Below, one piece after another: positions 1-10,730 of a stretch of 64,000 nt of DNA. The position numbers and the translations under genes were made by a program. Every line of letters begins with the position of its first letter. The first letter of the stretch is position 1. The notes under the pieces were generated by a model. It saw only the letters and a list, made by a program, of their open reading frames with translations. It had not been told where the DNA came from and searched no databases. This DNA is from Antilocapra americana (Eukaryota; Chordata; Mammalia; Artiodactyla; Antilocapridae). The stretch is taken from positions 15,235,377-15,299,376 of the forward strand of contig ML662449.1 in NCBI GenBank assembly GCA_007570785.1. Reading direction: 5' to 3'.

Positions 1-988
1 AAACAATTAATCTCAAAAATATACAAGCAACTCCTGCAGCTCCATTCTAGGAAAATAAACAACCCAATCAAAAAGTGGGCCAAAGAATTGAACAGACGTT
101 TCTCCAAAGAAGACATAAAAATGGCTAACAAACACATGAAAAGATGCTCAACATCACTCATTATCAGAGAAATGCAAATCAAAACCACAATGAGATACCA
201 CTTTACACCACTCAGAATGGCTGCAATCCAAAAATCCACAAGTAATAAATGCTGGAGAGGATGTGGAGAAAAGGGAACTCTCTTACACTGTTGGTGGGAT
301 TACAAACTAGTACAGCCTCTATGGAAAACAGTGTGGAGGTTCCTTAAAAAACTGCAAATAGTCCTGCCATATGACCCAGCAATCCCACTGGTGGGCATAT
401 ATACCGAGGAAACCAGAATTGAAAGAGCCACGTGTACCCCAATGTTCATCGCTGCATTGTTTACAATAGCCAGGACATGGAACCAACCTAGATGCCCATC
501 AACTGATGAATGGATAAGAAAGCTGTGGTACATATACACAATGGAATATTACTCAGCATTAAGGAAAAATTCATTTGAATCAGTTCTACTCAGATGGACG
601 AAACTGGAGCCCATTATCCAGAGTGAAGTAAGCCAGAAGCAAAAACAACAATACAGTATATTAACGCATATATATGGAATTTAGGAAGACGTAACGAGAA
701 CCCAGCATACGAGACAGCAAAAGGAACACAGATGTATAGAATCGACTCAGGGCCTCTGTGGATGAGGGAAAGGGTGGAATGATATGGGAGAATGGCATTG
801 AAACATGTTAATTATCATATGTCTAAGCAATAGCCGGCCCAGGATTGATGCTTGGACTGGTGCAACGAGATTTCCTGGGGGGAGGGAGGAGGGAGGGGGG
901 TTATGGAGGGGGAGCATATGTGAGCCCATGGTGATATCATGTCATTGTTTGGCAAAACTAATAAAAAAAATGTTTAATAAAAAAAAAA
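1..988 (+). mobile_element. L1 LINE, 3' end (cut by window edge)
   Basis: Ruminant L1 entering from the left edge. The frame at 88-684 encodes the ORF2 C-terminal region, with the Cys/His cluster CWRGC...HCWWDY followed by the PLWKTVWRF block. The last cysteine of the usual HCWWEC is a tyrosine here, so this copy is degraded at that site. A 3' UTR follows, with a G-rich tract at 876-911 and an A-rich tail at 961-988. The 5' part and left target duplication are outside the window, so the element's full length cannot be judged. Confidence 0.93.
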
Positions 989-2272
989 GAAACTAGAACA
1001 CTTTCTAACACCATACACAAAGATAAACTCAAAATGGATCAAAGATCTAAGCATAAGACCAGAAACTATAAAACTCCTAGAGGATAACATAGGCAAAACA
1101 CTCTCTGACATAAACCAAAGTGGGATCCTCTATGACCCACCTCCCAGAATATCAGAAATAAAAGCACGAATAAACAAATGGGACCTAATTAAAATTAAAA
1201 GCTTCTGCACAACAAAGGAAACTATAAGCAAGGTGAAAAGGCAGCCTTCAGAATGGGAGAAAATAATAGCCAATGAAGCAATGGACAAACAATTAATCTC
1301 AAAAATATACAAGCAACTCCTGCAGCTCCATTCCAGAAAAATAAACGACCCAATCAAAAAGTGGGCCAAAGAACTTAACAGACATTTCTCCAAAGAAGAC
1401 ATAAAAATGGCTAACAAACACATGAAAGGATGCTCAACATCACTCATTATCAGGGAAATGCAAATCAAAACCACAATGAGGTACCACTTTATACCAGTCA
1501 GAATGGCTGCCATCCAAAAGTCTACAAGCAATAAATGCTGGAGACGATGTGGAGAAAAGGGAACTCTCTTACACTGTTGGTGGGAATGCAAACTAGTACA
1601 GCCTCTATGGAAAACAGTGTGGAGGTTCCTTAAAAAACTGCAAATAGACCTGCCATATGACCCAGCAATCCCACTGCTGGGCATATACACCGAGGAAACC
1701 AGAATTGAAAGAGCCACGTGTACCCCAATGTTCATGGCTGCATTGTTTACAATAGCCAGGACATGGAAGCAACCTAGATGCCCATCAACTGACGAATGGA
1801 TAAGAAAGCTGTGGTACATATACACAATGGAATATTACTCAGCATTAAAAAAAAAATTCATTTGAATCAGTTCTACTCAGATGGATGAAACTGGAGTCCA
1901 TTATCCAGAGTGAAGTAAGCCAGAAGCAAAAACAACAATACAGTATACTAACGCATATATATGGAATTTAGAAAGATGGTAATGAGAACCCAGCATGCCA
2001 GACAGCAAAAGGAACGCAGATGTATAGAACAGACTCGTGGACTCTGTGGATGAGGGAAAGGGTGGGATGATATGGGAGAACGGCATTGAAACATGTTAAT
2101 TATCATATGTGAAATCAATCGCCAGCCCAGGATTGATGCTCGGGGCTGGTGCATCGAGATTTCCCCGGGGGGAGGGAGGAGGGTGGGAGGAGGGAGGGAG
2201 GTTCTGGAGGGGGAGCATATGTAAACCCATGGTGATATCATGTCATTGTTTGGCAAAACTAATAAAAAAAAA
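989..2272 (+). mobile_element. L1 LINE, 5'-truncated, directly behind another L1
   Basis: A second L1 in the same orientation starts within ORF2 (GAAACTAGAACAC...) right after the A-tail of the preceding copy. It runs through the Cys/His region (1233-1865 open), the 3' UTR with a G-rich tract at 2158-2215, and ends in poly(A) at 2264-2272. The frame ends early at 1865, after an A-run expansion (1848-1856) relative to the copy at 35364. The tract AAAAAAAAAG occurs on both sides, consistent with insertion into the first copy's tail. Confidence 0.92.
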
Positions 2273-2393
2273 GTGTAGCAAAACCTAAACATAAGAACCA
2301 ACATGGTTAAACTCTTACAGAAACCATAGGGGAAAATCTTCATGATACAGAAATTGACAATGATTTATTGGCTATGACATCAAAAGCATAGTG

Positions 2394-3125
2394 TGATGGT
2401 TAATTTTGTTCCACTTAGCTTACTTAAATGATGCCCATATAACTGGTAGAACATTATTTCTGGGTGTGCTTATGAGGGTGCTTCTGGAAGAGACTAGCAT
2501 TTTATTCAGTAAACAGATTGAAGAGATTTACCCTCACAAATGTGAGTGGGAATCATTCAAATTGTTGCTCCCAAGTGGAGCAAAGAGGTAAAGGAAGGGC
2601 AAATTTCCTCTCTCTTCTTGAGCTGGGGCATCTCTGCTTTCTGAGATGTTCTGCTTTCTGCTCTCTGAGATCAGAGCTCCTGGTTCTTGGGCCTTTGGAT
2701 TATAAGACATAGACCAGTGGCCCTTTTCTCAGGTCTTTGTAGTAAAACTGAATCACATCATTAACTCTCCTGGTCTTCCAGCTTGGAGATCACAAACTAT
2801 GGGACTTCTTGGCCTCTGTAACTATGTGAGCCAGTTCCTATTTCATATGTTTATATATAGCCAGATAGTTCATTGGGTTTTTCTGATAGCAGTTGAAAAC
2901 TTTGGAAACGTGACATGATTATGTCAAGTAGTGTTCACAGAACTGGGGGAGAAGGGATGTACAAGGAGGTCCAGAAAGGACTGCAGGAGGCCCGTCAGCC
3001 CTGGCCAGGCTGGACAGGAAAAAAAAAAAAAAAGCTATAAACTGTTACAGAAAAACTGGAATGACCATTTTGGCGAATCCAATATATCTCCTATTGATTG
3101 TATTTCTCTGTAGAATCCTAATGCA
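2394..3125 (+). repeat. Ancient mammalian interspersed repeat (family not named), interrupted
   Basis: The start TGATGGTTAATTTTG, the phrase CTGGGTGTGCTTATGAGGG, and the end TTTCTCTGTAGAATCCTAA resemble a common old mammalian repeat that begins TGATGGTTAATTTT and ends near GGAGAACCCTGACTAATA. I do not recall the family name with certainty. The matching stretches are about 2394-2858 and 3081-3125; the part between is a separate insertion. The open frames across it have no recognisable protein. Confidence 0.5.
2859..3080. mobile_element. Small mariner-like (non-autonomous) element
   Basis: The left end AGTTCATTGGGTTTTTCTGA (2866-2885) and the right end TTACAGAAAAACTGGAATGA (3045-3064) are imperfect inverted repeats of each other. 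They resemble the terminal repeats of ruminant mariner elements (GTTCGTTCGGGTTTTT type). The element is about 220 bp with no transposase frame. It sits inside the older repeat at 2394-3125, whose two halves match the same family on either side. An A-run lies at 3020-3033. Confidence 0.5.
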
Positions 3126-3129
3126 GAAA

Positions 3130-4180
3130 AAACAACAACAGAATTGATAAATTGGACTAAATGAAAGTTTAAAACTGCATCAAAGACACAACCAACAATG
3201 CAGGGTGAAAGATAGTCTATAAGGATAGGGTAAAAATTTTCAAATTATATATCTAATAAGGGACTATTATTCAGAGTATATAAATAACTCCTATCACCCA
3301 ACAACAACAAAATCTGATTAAAAAGTGGCCAGAAAACTTTAATAGGTATTTCTATAATGAAGATTTACAAAGTGGCCAATCATCACATGAAAAATGCTCA
3401 ACTTCATGAATCACTATAGAAATGTGAATCAAAACCAAATTGAAATACCACCTCATTCCTATTAGGATGGCTACTTTAGTTAAAAAAAAAAAGCCAGTGT
3501 TGCTGAGGATGTGGAGAAATTGAAACACTTGTACAGAGTTGGTGCAAATATAAAATGATAAAGCTGCTATAGAAAACATCATGGTGGGTCCTCATAAAGA
3601 TTAAAAATAAAATTACATTATAATTGAGCAATTTCACTTCTGGGTATATACCCAAAGGAACTGAAAGTAGAACCTCAAAGTTATATTTGTATAGCCATGT
3701 TTATAGAAGCGTTTCTCAACAGCCAAAAAGTGGAAACAACATGTGTCTATTGATAGAGGAGGGAATAATCAAAACGTGGTGTTTACATATAACAAAATAT
3801 TATTCAGCCTTAAAAAGGAAGAAAATACTGACATGAGTGACAATGTGGATGCACCTTTAAGATATTAAGTACAGTAAACTAGTCACAAACCAAACAAACA
3901 CTATAATTCTGCTTACATGAAGTAGTTAGAGTAGTCAAAATTATACAAACAGAAGCAGAATGGTGATGTCCAGGGTCTGGATGAAAGGGAAATGGGGGGC
4001 TATTGTTTAGTGAGCATAGAATTTCAAATTGACAAAATGAAAAGGGTTATATAGATGGAGATATGATGGTTGTACATCATTATGAATGTGTTTAATATCA
4101 CTGAATTGCACACTTAAAAGTGTCTGAGATGGTAAATTTTATGTTATGTATATTTTACCACAATTGAAAAATATATACAA
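3130..4180 (+). mobile_element. Old L1 (L1M-type), 3' part, degraded
   Basis: L1 ORF2 C-terminal and 3' UTR language is recognisable: AAAAAGTGGCCAGAAAAC, GGATGTGGAGAAATTG, TATTATTCAGCCTTAAAAAG, and the 3' UTR ending near TTGCACACTTAAAAGTG and ACCACAATTGAAAAA. Frames are full of stops and indels, so this is much older than the copies at 1-2272. Borders are approximate. Confidence 0.8.
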
Positions 4181-4224
4181 AATTAAAATATAATACAAGT
4201 GCCAATTTGAATCTGTAAAGATTT

Positions 4225-4470
4225 TTTTATCACATGGTATTAAAAATTGGGTCCCTATTTGTGAAATCATAGTTGTACCTCCAAATTAATTTAAACCTCA
4301 CAATAAATTCTAGATATGTCAAAGACTGAAGGTGAGAAAGAGTGAAGCTAAAAATACTAAAAACTAAGAATAGTTTATGGACATTTATTATAAGCTTTGA
4401 GTGGGGTAGGTTATTTAAAATCACAATAGAAGAAACTACAAAGGAAAAAAGAAATATATCTGAGAGGACA
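4225..4470 (+). mobile_element. Old L1 ORF2 fragment (probable)
   Basis: Phrases such as TTGGGTCCCTATTTGTG, CTCCAAATTAATTTAAA and GAAACTACAAAGGAAAAAAG resemble the L1 ORF2 stretch that normally lies upstream of the region at 3130. Here it lies downstream of that element's 3' end, so it is a second fragment or a rearranged one. Divergence makes the call tentative. Confidence 0.4.
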
Positions 4471-4489
4471 AATAAAAAATTTTTTTTTT

Positions 4490-5435
4490 TAATTTAGGAA
4501 AAGAGAAGTGCCCTCCCCATGGAAGTCTGGGCTGCTCAGTGTATATTTTCCTCCAAGATGCTCAGGAGGCAAGCTGTTGGTTTGCAGTGCCTCACCGAAA
4601 GGATCAAAGTCCTTGATTCCATAGAATACCTTTTCTGAGTTTCTTGAATCTGATAATCTCAACCTTTTCCTTTTGTTCTCCCAGACCTACGGGTGCAAGC
4701 TACTTCTGCAGTTAATAGCTCATCTAAGTTGGTATCTCTTTTTTTCTTTTTTAAAATTTCTTCAAAATCTGCTTTTGTAATCCTTATATTATATCTGATA
4801 ATTTTATATCTGTTATAATATCTGATAAGTTTAATTCTCTTCATGAACACACATCACAAACTATTTTTGTACTTTACTAACATTTCATAATAATTTTTAT
4901 TATAAATTAAATAAGAAAGATTCTGTTAATTAAATCTCAAAACTGTATGAAGGGAAGAGATAAGCATTTGTTATGCAAGAAAATTTCTTTGTAGTTGCCA
5001 CCTCTCATGTACTAAGGGCTGGAACAAATCATATTGCATAAGTTAAGACGTTACTACTCAGAAGTATAAAGCTGGGGTCAACAAGAAGAGAAGACAGTCA
5101 CTCTACAAAGATTTCCTTTTCCAGAGACAGAAGCTTGCCAGAATCAGGACTTTGTGTGGGACATGGAGTATGGAATTGTAATCCATATCCCTCTCTCTCC
5201 TCTTTTAGGGCAAATATGAAAACAACTAAGTCATGCAGGTGGGTGGGGTAGGGGAGATGTAGATTATCAAGACGTCTACAGACACATCTAGATGTCTGCT
5301 CTACAGGAGTTGTCTCAGAAAGCCAGCTTCCCTTGGACAGTTTTGAGATCTTTGTGAATTATAGATCCTTGTGTCAGGGGGTGAAAGATGTGATCATTAA
5401 CTGGGTGCAGATATACTCCCTCCAGACTTCCCAGA
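4490..5435. other. No gene seen; AT-rich sequence
   Basis: This stretch has no recognisable exon or named repeat. It has a T-run near 4481-4490 and pyrimidine-rich patches at 4739-4760. Short open frames here lack recognisable domains. Confidence 0.6.
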
Positions 5436-5439
5436 TTGT

Positions 5440-5635
5440 GCCTGTTTTAAAGAACCCATTTACCAATGAAGGAGATGTAAGAGACTTGGGTTCCTTCCCT
5501 GGATCAGGAAGATCGTCTGGAGGAGGTTATGGCAACCCATTCCAGTATTCTTGCCTGGAGAATCCCATGGACAGAGGAGCCTGGCAAGCTACAGTCCATA
5601 GGGTTGCAAAGAGTCAGACATGACTGAAGCTACTT
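5440..5635 (+). mobile_element. Bov-tA SINE
   Basis: Ruminant tRNA-Glu-derived SINE body: GGATCAGGAAGATCGTCTGG, GGCAACCCATTCCAGTATTC, CTTGCCTGGAGAATCCCATGG and AGAGTCAGACATGACTGAAG are all present in order. The tRNA-like head is degraded. The open frame at 5333-5623 is only a read-through of the SINE. Confidence 0.9.
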
Positions 5636-5639
5636 AGCA

Positions 5640-6445
5640 TGCATGTGTGCATAGTTCCTCCACAGGGAAAGTAGGAAGAGTCTAGTCCAAGCTTTTCTGT
5701 TGATCAGGAAACTCAGAATGAATATATTTATTCCTCTACATGCCTGACACTTCTACACTTCATATATATATGTCACCTATTAAGATACTATGTAATTTGC
5801 TACTTATTTGTCTATTGTCTTCTCTTTGCATTAGTACGTGAGGGCATGGTTTTTGGTTTATTCACTGATATTTCCAAGTGTCTGGATACATCTTCAACCT
5901 ATTAAGTAGTCAATAGACACTTATTTAACAAACACATAAAGGCTGGAGTTTCTTTTATCCAAGTGTATCAGCCTTTAATTTTTCTTTTCTGCTCGCTTTC
6001 TTATCTAGAACATAAGCCCCTCGACTCTACAGAACATTTTCATGTTCTATTCTATAAAACAGTGTTTAAATTGTTTTATCAGACACCATCCTCTTTTTTA
6101 TATTTATTCATGTTTTCTCCCTCTTTGCTACTTTTCATCTCAAATTTCTTTCAGGCAAATAGTGAGGAAATTGAAAGCTAATAAGGTGGCATGCAGTAGT
6201 ATGAAGAAATGGGGAATATTAGAATGAGATGAAAGAAAAATGAAAGGACCAAAAAAAAAAAAAAAAAGGTGTTGTCCATGAGTCTAAAAGCACAGATAAG
6301 AGCAAGGGAGTTAGATATGTGTTAAGACAGGTAACAGTAGTCAGAATTTTATGTTACAAATAAAGACTTTTGAAAGGGAGAAAAAAATCAAAAGATGGAA
6401 AAATCTGTGTTGTTGCTACAGGTGTGGATACTATAGAGAGGAAAC
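5640..6445. other. No gene seen
   Basis: AT-rich unique-looking sequence with an A-run at about 6250-6267. The small open frames at 5963-6227 show no domain and have low-complexity hydrophobic composition. Confidence 0.6.
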
Positions 6446-6448
6446 GAT

Positions 6449-7398
6449 ACTGTTGGTGCAAAAGTAATCGCGGTTTTGCATTGTTGAACTTTGCCATTTG
6501 ATATGGAATACATTCTTAAATAAATGTGGTTATGTTGTATATAATATAAAAACATTTTTGGTTTAACTTTTTTTGCTAATAACTTATTATGTGTTGCTTC
6601 TTTTATATTTATTTTAGACTAGAGAAATTATATTCGACAAAAAGCAAATTCAAGCAATTTTCTTAGTCAAGTTCAAAATGGGTTGCAAAGCTGCAGGGAC
6701 AGCTTGCAACATCAACAACACATTTGGCCCAGGAACTCCTTATGAATATACAGTGCAGTGTTGGTTCAAGAAGTTTTACAAGGAGACAAGAGCCTTGAAG
6801 ATGAGGAGTGCAGTGGCCAGCCATCATACGTTGACAACGACCAATTGGATCATCAAAGCTGATCCTCTTATAACTATACTAGAAGTTAACAAAGAACTCA
6901 ACACTGACCATTTTACAGTTATTTGGTGTTTGAAGCAAATTGGAAAGTTGAAAAAGCTTGATAAGTGTGTGTCTCATGAACTGACTAAAAATCCAAAAAA
7001 ATCATCATTTTATTAAAAAAATTTTTTAAATTTATTTTTAAAGTATTTATTTGGCTGTGCCAGGTCTTACTTGCAGCATGTGGGAGCTAGTTCCCTGACC
7101 AGGGATTGAACCCCTGCCCCTTGCACTGGGAGCACAGAGTCTTAGCCACTGGACTATGAGGAAGTCCCCAAATCATTGTTTTAAAGTGTCATCTTCTCCT
7201 GTTCTATGCAACAACAGAACATTTCTCAATCAGATTATCATGTGTGACAAAAAGTGGATTTTATACAACAGCTGGTGATGACCAGCTTAGTGGTTGAACT
7301 GAGAAGTTCCAAAGCACTTCCCAAAGCCAAACTTGCACCAAAAAAGGTCATGGTCACTGTTTGCTGGTCTGCTATCAATTTAATCTACTACCCACTGA
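6449..7398 (+). mobile_element. Hsmar1-like mariner, broken transposase
   Basis: The left terminal repeat reads TTGGTGCAAAAGTAATCGCG (6453-6472), the signature of the Hsmar1/MADE1 mariner group. An open frame at 6678-7016 encodes the transposase DNA-binding half, including residues NINNTFGPGTP and FKKFYKE and the HTH-like LKQIGKLKKLDK. The catalytic half resumes after a SINE, at about 7170 (CATGTGTGACAAAAAGTGGA, encoding the CDEKW-like block), and stops near 7398, where an old L1 begins. The right terminal repeat and last third are missing, and the frame is broken, so no active transposase can be made. Only the family is inferred; the exact subfamily is not. Confidence 0.85.
7013..7169 (-). 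mobile_element. CHR-type artiodactyl SINE inside mariner
   Basis: The phrases CTTGCAGCATGTGGGAGCTA, TTCCCTGACCAGGGATTGAA and CTTAGCCACTGGACTATGAG belong to the CHR family of tRNA-derived SINEs shared by ruminants, hippos and whales, read in antisense. It is flanked by AAATCATCATTTTA (6999-7012) and AAATCATTGTTTTA (7170-7183), a 14-bp target duplication with two mismatches. This proves it inserted into the mariner. Confidence 0.85.
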
Positions 7399-7474
7399 AG
7401 TAGGTTTATTGCTAGGTATTTTATTCTTTTTGTTGGAATGGTGAATGGGATTCCTTCTTTAATTTCTCTTTCTT

Positions 7475-9261
7475 TGGCTATTCGAGGTATAATTCTCCAT
7501 CTATTTGTGTCCCTTTTGATTTCTTTCATCAGTGTTTTATAGTTTTCTATAAATAGGTCTTTTGTTTCTTTAGGTAGATATACTCCTAAGTATTTTATTC
7601 TTTTTGTTTTGATGGTGAATGGAATTGTTTCCTTAATTTCTTTTTCTGTTTTCTCATTCTTAGTGAATAGGAATGCAAGGGATTTCTGTGTGTTGATTTT
7701 ATATCCTTCATATTTACTATATTCATTGATTAGCTCTAGTAATTTTTTGGTAGAGTCTTTAGGGTTTTCTATGTAGAGGATCGTGTCGTAGGACAGAAAT
7801 ACAGATCAATGGAACAAAATAGAAAGCCCAGAGATAAATCCACACATCTATGGACACCTTATCTTTGACAAAGGAGGCAAGAATATACAATGGAGAAAAG
7901 ACAACCTCTTTAACAAGTGGTGCTGGGAAAACTGGACAGCCACTTGTAAAAGAATGAAACTAGAACATTTTCTAACACCATACACAAAAATAAACTCAAA
8001 ATGGATTAAAGATCTAAACATAAGACGGGAAACTATAAAACTCCTAGAGGAAAACATAGGCAAAAAACTCTCCGACATAAACCAAAGCAGGATCCTCTAT
8101 GACCCACCTCCCAGAATATTAGAAATAAAAGCAAAAATAAACAAATGGGACATAATTAAAATTAAAAGCTTCTGCACAACAAAGGAAACTAAAAGCAAGG
8201 TGAAAAGGCAGCCTTCAGAATGGGAGAAAATAATAGCCAATGAAGCAACGGACAAACAATTAATCTCAAAAATATACAAGCAACTCCTGTAGCTCCATTC
8301 TAGAAAAATAAATAACCCAATCAAAAAGTGGGCCAAAGAACTTAACAGACATTTCTCCAAAGAAGACATAAAAATGGCTAACAAACACATGAAAGGATGC
8401 TCAACATCACTCATTATCAGAGAAATGCACATCAAAACCACAATGAGGTACCACTTTACACCAGTCAGAATGGCTGCCATCCAAAAGTCTACAAGCAATA
8501 AATGCTGGAGAGGATGTGGAGAAAAGGGAACCCTCTTACACTGTTGGTGGGAATGCAAACTAGTACAGCCACTATGGAAAACAGTGTGGAGATTCCTCAC
8601 AAAACTGGAAATAGACCTGCCATATGACCCAGCAATCCCACTGCTGGGAGGGGATTTCCACACACCGAGGAAACCAGAATTGAAAGAGCCACATGTACCC
8701 CAATGTTCATGGCTGCATTGTTTACAATAGCCAGGACATGGAAGCAACCTAGATGTCCATCAACAGATGAATGGACAAGAAAGCTGTGGTACATATACAC
8801 AATACAATATTACTCAGCCATTAAAAATAATACATTTGAATCAGTTCTACTGAAGTGGACGAAACTCGAGCCCATTATCCAGAGTGAAGTAAGCCAGAAG
8901 GAAAAACAACAATACAGCATACTAACGCATATATAATGGAATTTAGAAAGATGGTAACGAGAACCCTATATGCGAGACAGTAAAAGAGATGCAGATGTAT
9001 AGAACAGTCTTTTGGACTCTATGGGAGAGGGCAAGGGTCGGATGATATGGGAGAACGGCATTGAAACATGTAAATTACCATATGTGACCTCAATACATGC
9101 TTGATACAGGGTGCTCCGGGCTGGTGCACAGGGATGATCCAGAGAGATGGAATCGGGAGGGAGGTGGGAGGGGTGTTCTGGAAGGGGAACACATGTATAC
9201 CTATGGCGGATTCATGTCAATGTATGATAATGTAAAGAAAAATAAATAAAAAAATTAAAAA
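7475..9261 (+). mobile_element. Younger L1 with 5' inversion and 14-bp target duplication
   Basis: The target duplication AATTTCTCTTTCTT is perfect at 7461-7474 and 9262-9275. From 7475 to about 7788 the L1 is antisense. From about 7790 it runs forward through ORF2 (7954-8292 and 8374-8730 are open pieces) to the A-rich tail at 9241-9261. Against the copy at 35364-37831, the inverted segment covers about 35822-36120 plus a 13-bp piece equal to 36275-36287. The forward part starts at about 36391, so roughly 100-270 bp are missing at the inversion. Confidence 0.9.
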
Positions 9262-9747
9262 AATTTCTCTTTCTTATTTTTCATTGTTAGTGTATAAAAA
9301 TACAAGAGATTTCTGTCTATTAATTTTTTATCCTGTGGCTTTGCTATATTCATTGACTAGCACTAGTAATTTTCTGGTAGCATCTTTATGGTCTTCTATG
9401 TAAAGAATCATATCATCTGAAAACAGTGAAGGTTTTGCTTCTTCTTTTCCAATATGGATTCCTTTTATTTCCTTTTATTCTCTGATTGCTGTAGCTAGGA
9501 CTTTAAAAACTATGTTGAATAATAGTGGTGAGAGTGGGCATGCTTGTCTTGCTCCTGATCTTAAAGACATGTCAGCTATTCAGGTTTTCATCATATGAAA
9601 TATTTAATCTCCAAAATACACAAGCAGCTCATTCAGCTCAATATCAGAAAAACAAACAACCCAATCAAAAAGCGGGCAGAAAACCTAAACAGATATTTCT
9701 CCAAAGAAAACATACAGATAGCTAATAAGCTCATGAAAAGATTCATG

Positions 9748-9825
9748 TTGAGGTTCAACAGAAAACAGCAAAATTCTGTAAAGCAATTATCCTTCAATAA
9801 AGTATAAATTAATTAAAGAAACTAT
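9748..9825 (+). mobile_element. Very short L1 3'-end insertion (probable)
   Basis: The stretch with AACAGAAAACAGCAAAATTC and TAAAGCAATTATCCTTCAAT interrupts the old L1 ORF2 between the codons for MKR and the next conserved block (9832 on). It resembles the last bases of ruminant L1 3' ends, as seen at 10655-10700 (TGTAAAGCAATTATCCTCCA). A tail-only L1 insertion of about 75 bp fits best; the exact target duplication is unclear. Confidence 0.55.
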
Positions 9826-10730
9826 GCTTAACATTACTCATTATTAGATAAATCAAATCAAACCTACAATGATATATTACCTCACACTGGTCAGAATGAC
9901 TATGATAAAAAAATCTGCAAACAATAAATGCTGGATAAGAAGTGGAGAAAAGGGGACACTACTGTACTGTTGGTGGAAATACAAATTGCTACAGCCACTA
10001 TAGAGAACAGTATGGAGATTCTTTAAAGAACTAGAAATAAAAAGACCATATGACCCAACAATCCCTGTACTGAGCATCTACCTTGAGGAAACCATAATTG
10101 AGAAAGACACTTATACCCCAATATTCATCACAGCAGTATTTACAATAGTTAGGACACAAAAGCAACCTAGATATCCATCGACAGATGAATGGATAAAGAA
10201 GTTCTGGTACATATGCACAGTGGAATATTACTCAGCCATAAAAAGGAATGCATCTGACAGTTCTAATAAGGTGGATGAACCTAGAGCCTTTTATACAGTA
10301 AATTAAATTAAAGAGATAATGAAATATCATATACTAATACATATATATATGAAATTTAGAAAATAGTACTCATGAACTTATTTGCAGGGCAGTAATGAAT
10401 AGAGACTTGTGGACATGGTGGGTGGTGGGAGAAGTGAAATGAATTGAGAGTGTAGCATTGAAACATATACATTACAACTTGTAAAATCAGATAGCCAATG
10501 GAAATTTACTGTATGCTCCCACTGTATGACTCCGGGAGCTAAAATCTACTGCTCTGTGATAATCTAGAGGGGTGGGAGAGGGTGAGAGGTGGGAGAGAGA
10601 TTCAAGAGGGAGGAGACATATGTATACCTATGGCTGATTTGTGCTGATATGTGGCAGAAACCAACATAATATTGTAAAGCAATTATCCTCCAAATAAAAA
10701 TAAATTAATTAATTAAAAAAAATCTGAAGT

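Larger units (their letters stand above)
7394..10730 (+). mobile_element. Old L1 with 5' inversion, interrupted by a younger L1
   Basis: Inverted ORF2 sequence (minus) occupies 7401-7474 and 9276 to about 9598. Forward ORF2 and 3' UTR then run from about 9600 to the A-rich tail near 10720. The inverted part reads as the antisense of the reverse transcriptase region; the forward part starts at the [22 protein letters not shown] region. A short candidate duplication, CTGAAGT, lies at 7394-7400 and 10724-10730. This layout is what twin priming produces. The coding frame is degraded throughout. Confidence 0.75.

Noticed and set aside
5333..5623. 96-residue frame as a gene
   Set aside because: Most of it is the Bov-tA SINE read in one frame; no start context or splice sites.
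6678..7016. 112-residue frame as a new small protein
   Set aside because: It is the N-terminal half of a mariner transposase in a broken element.
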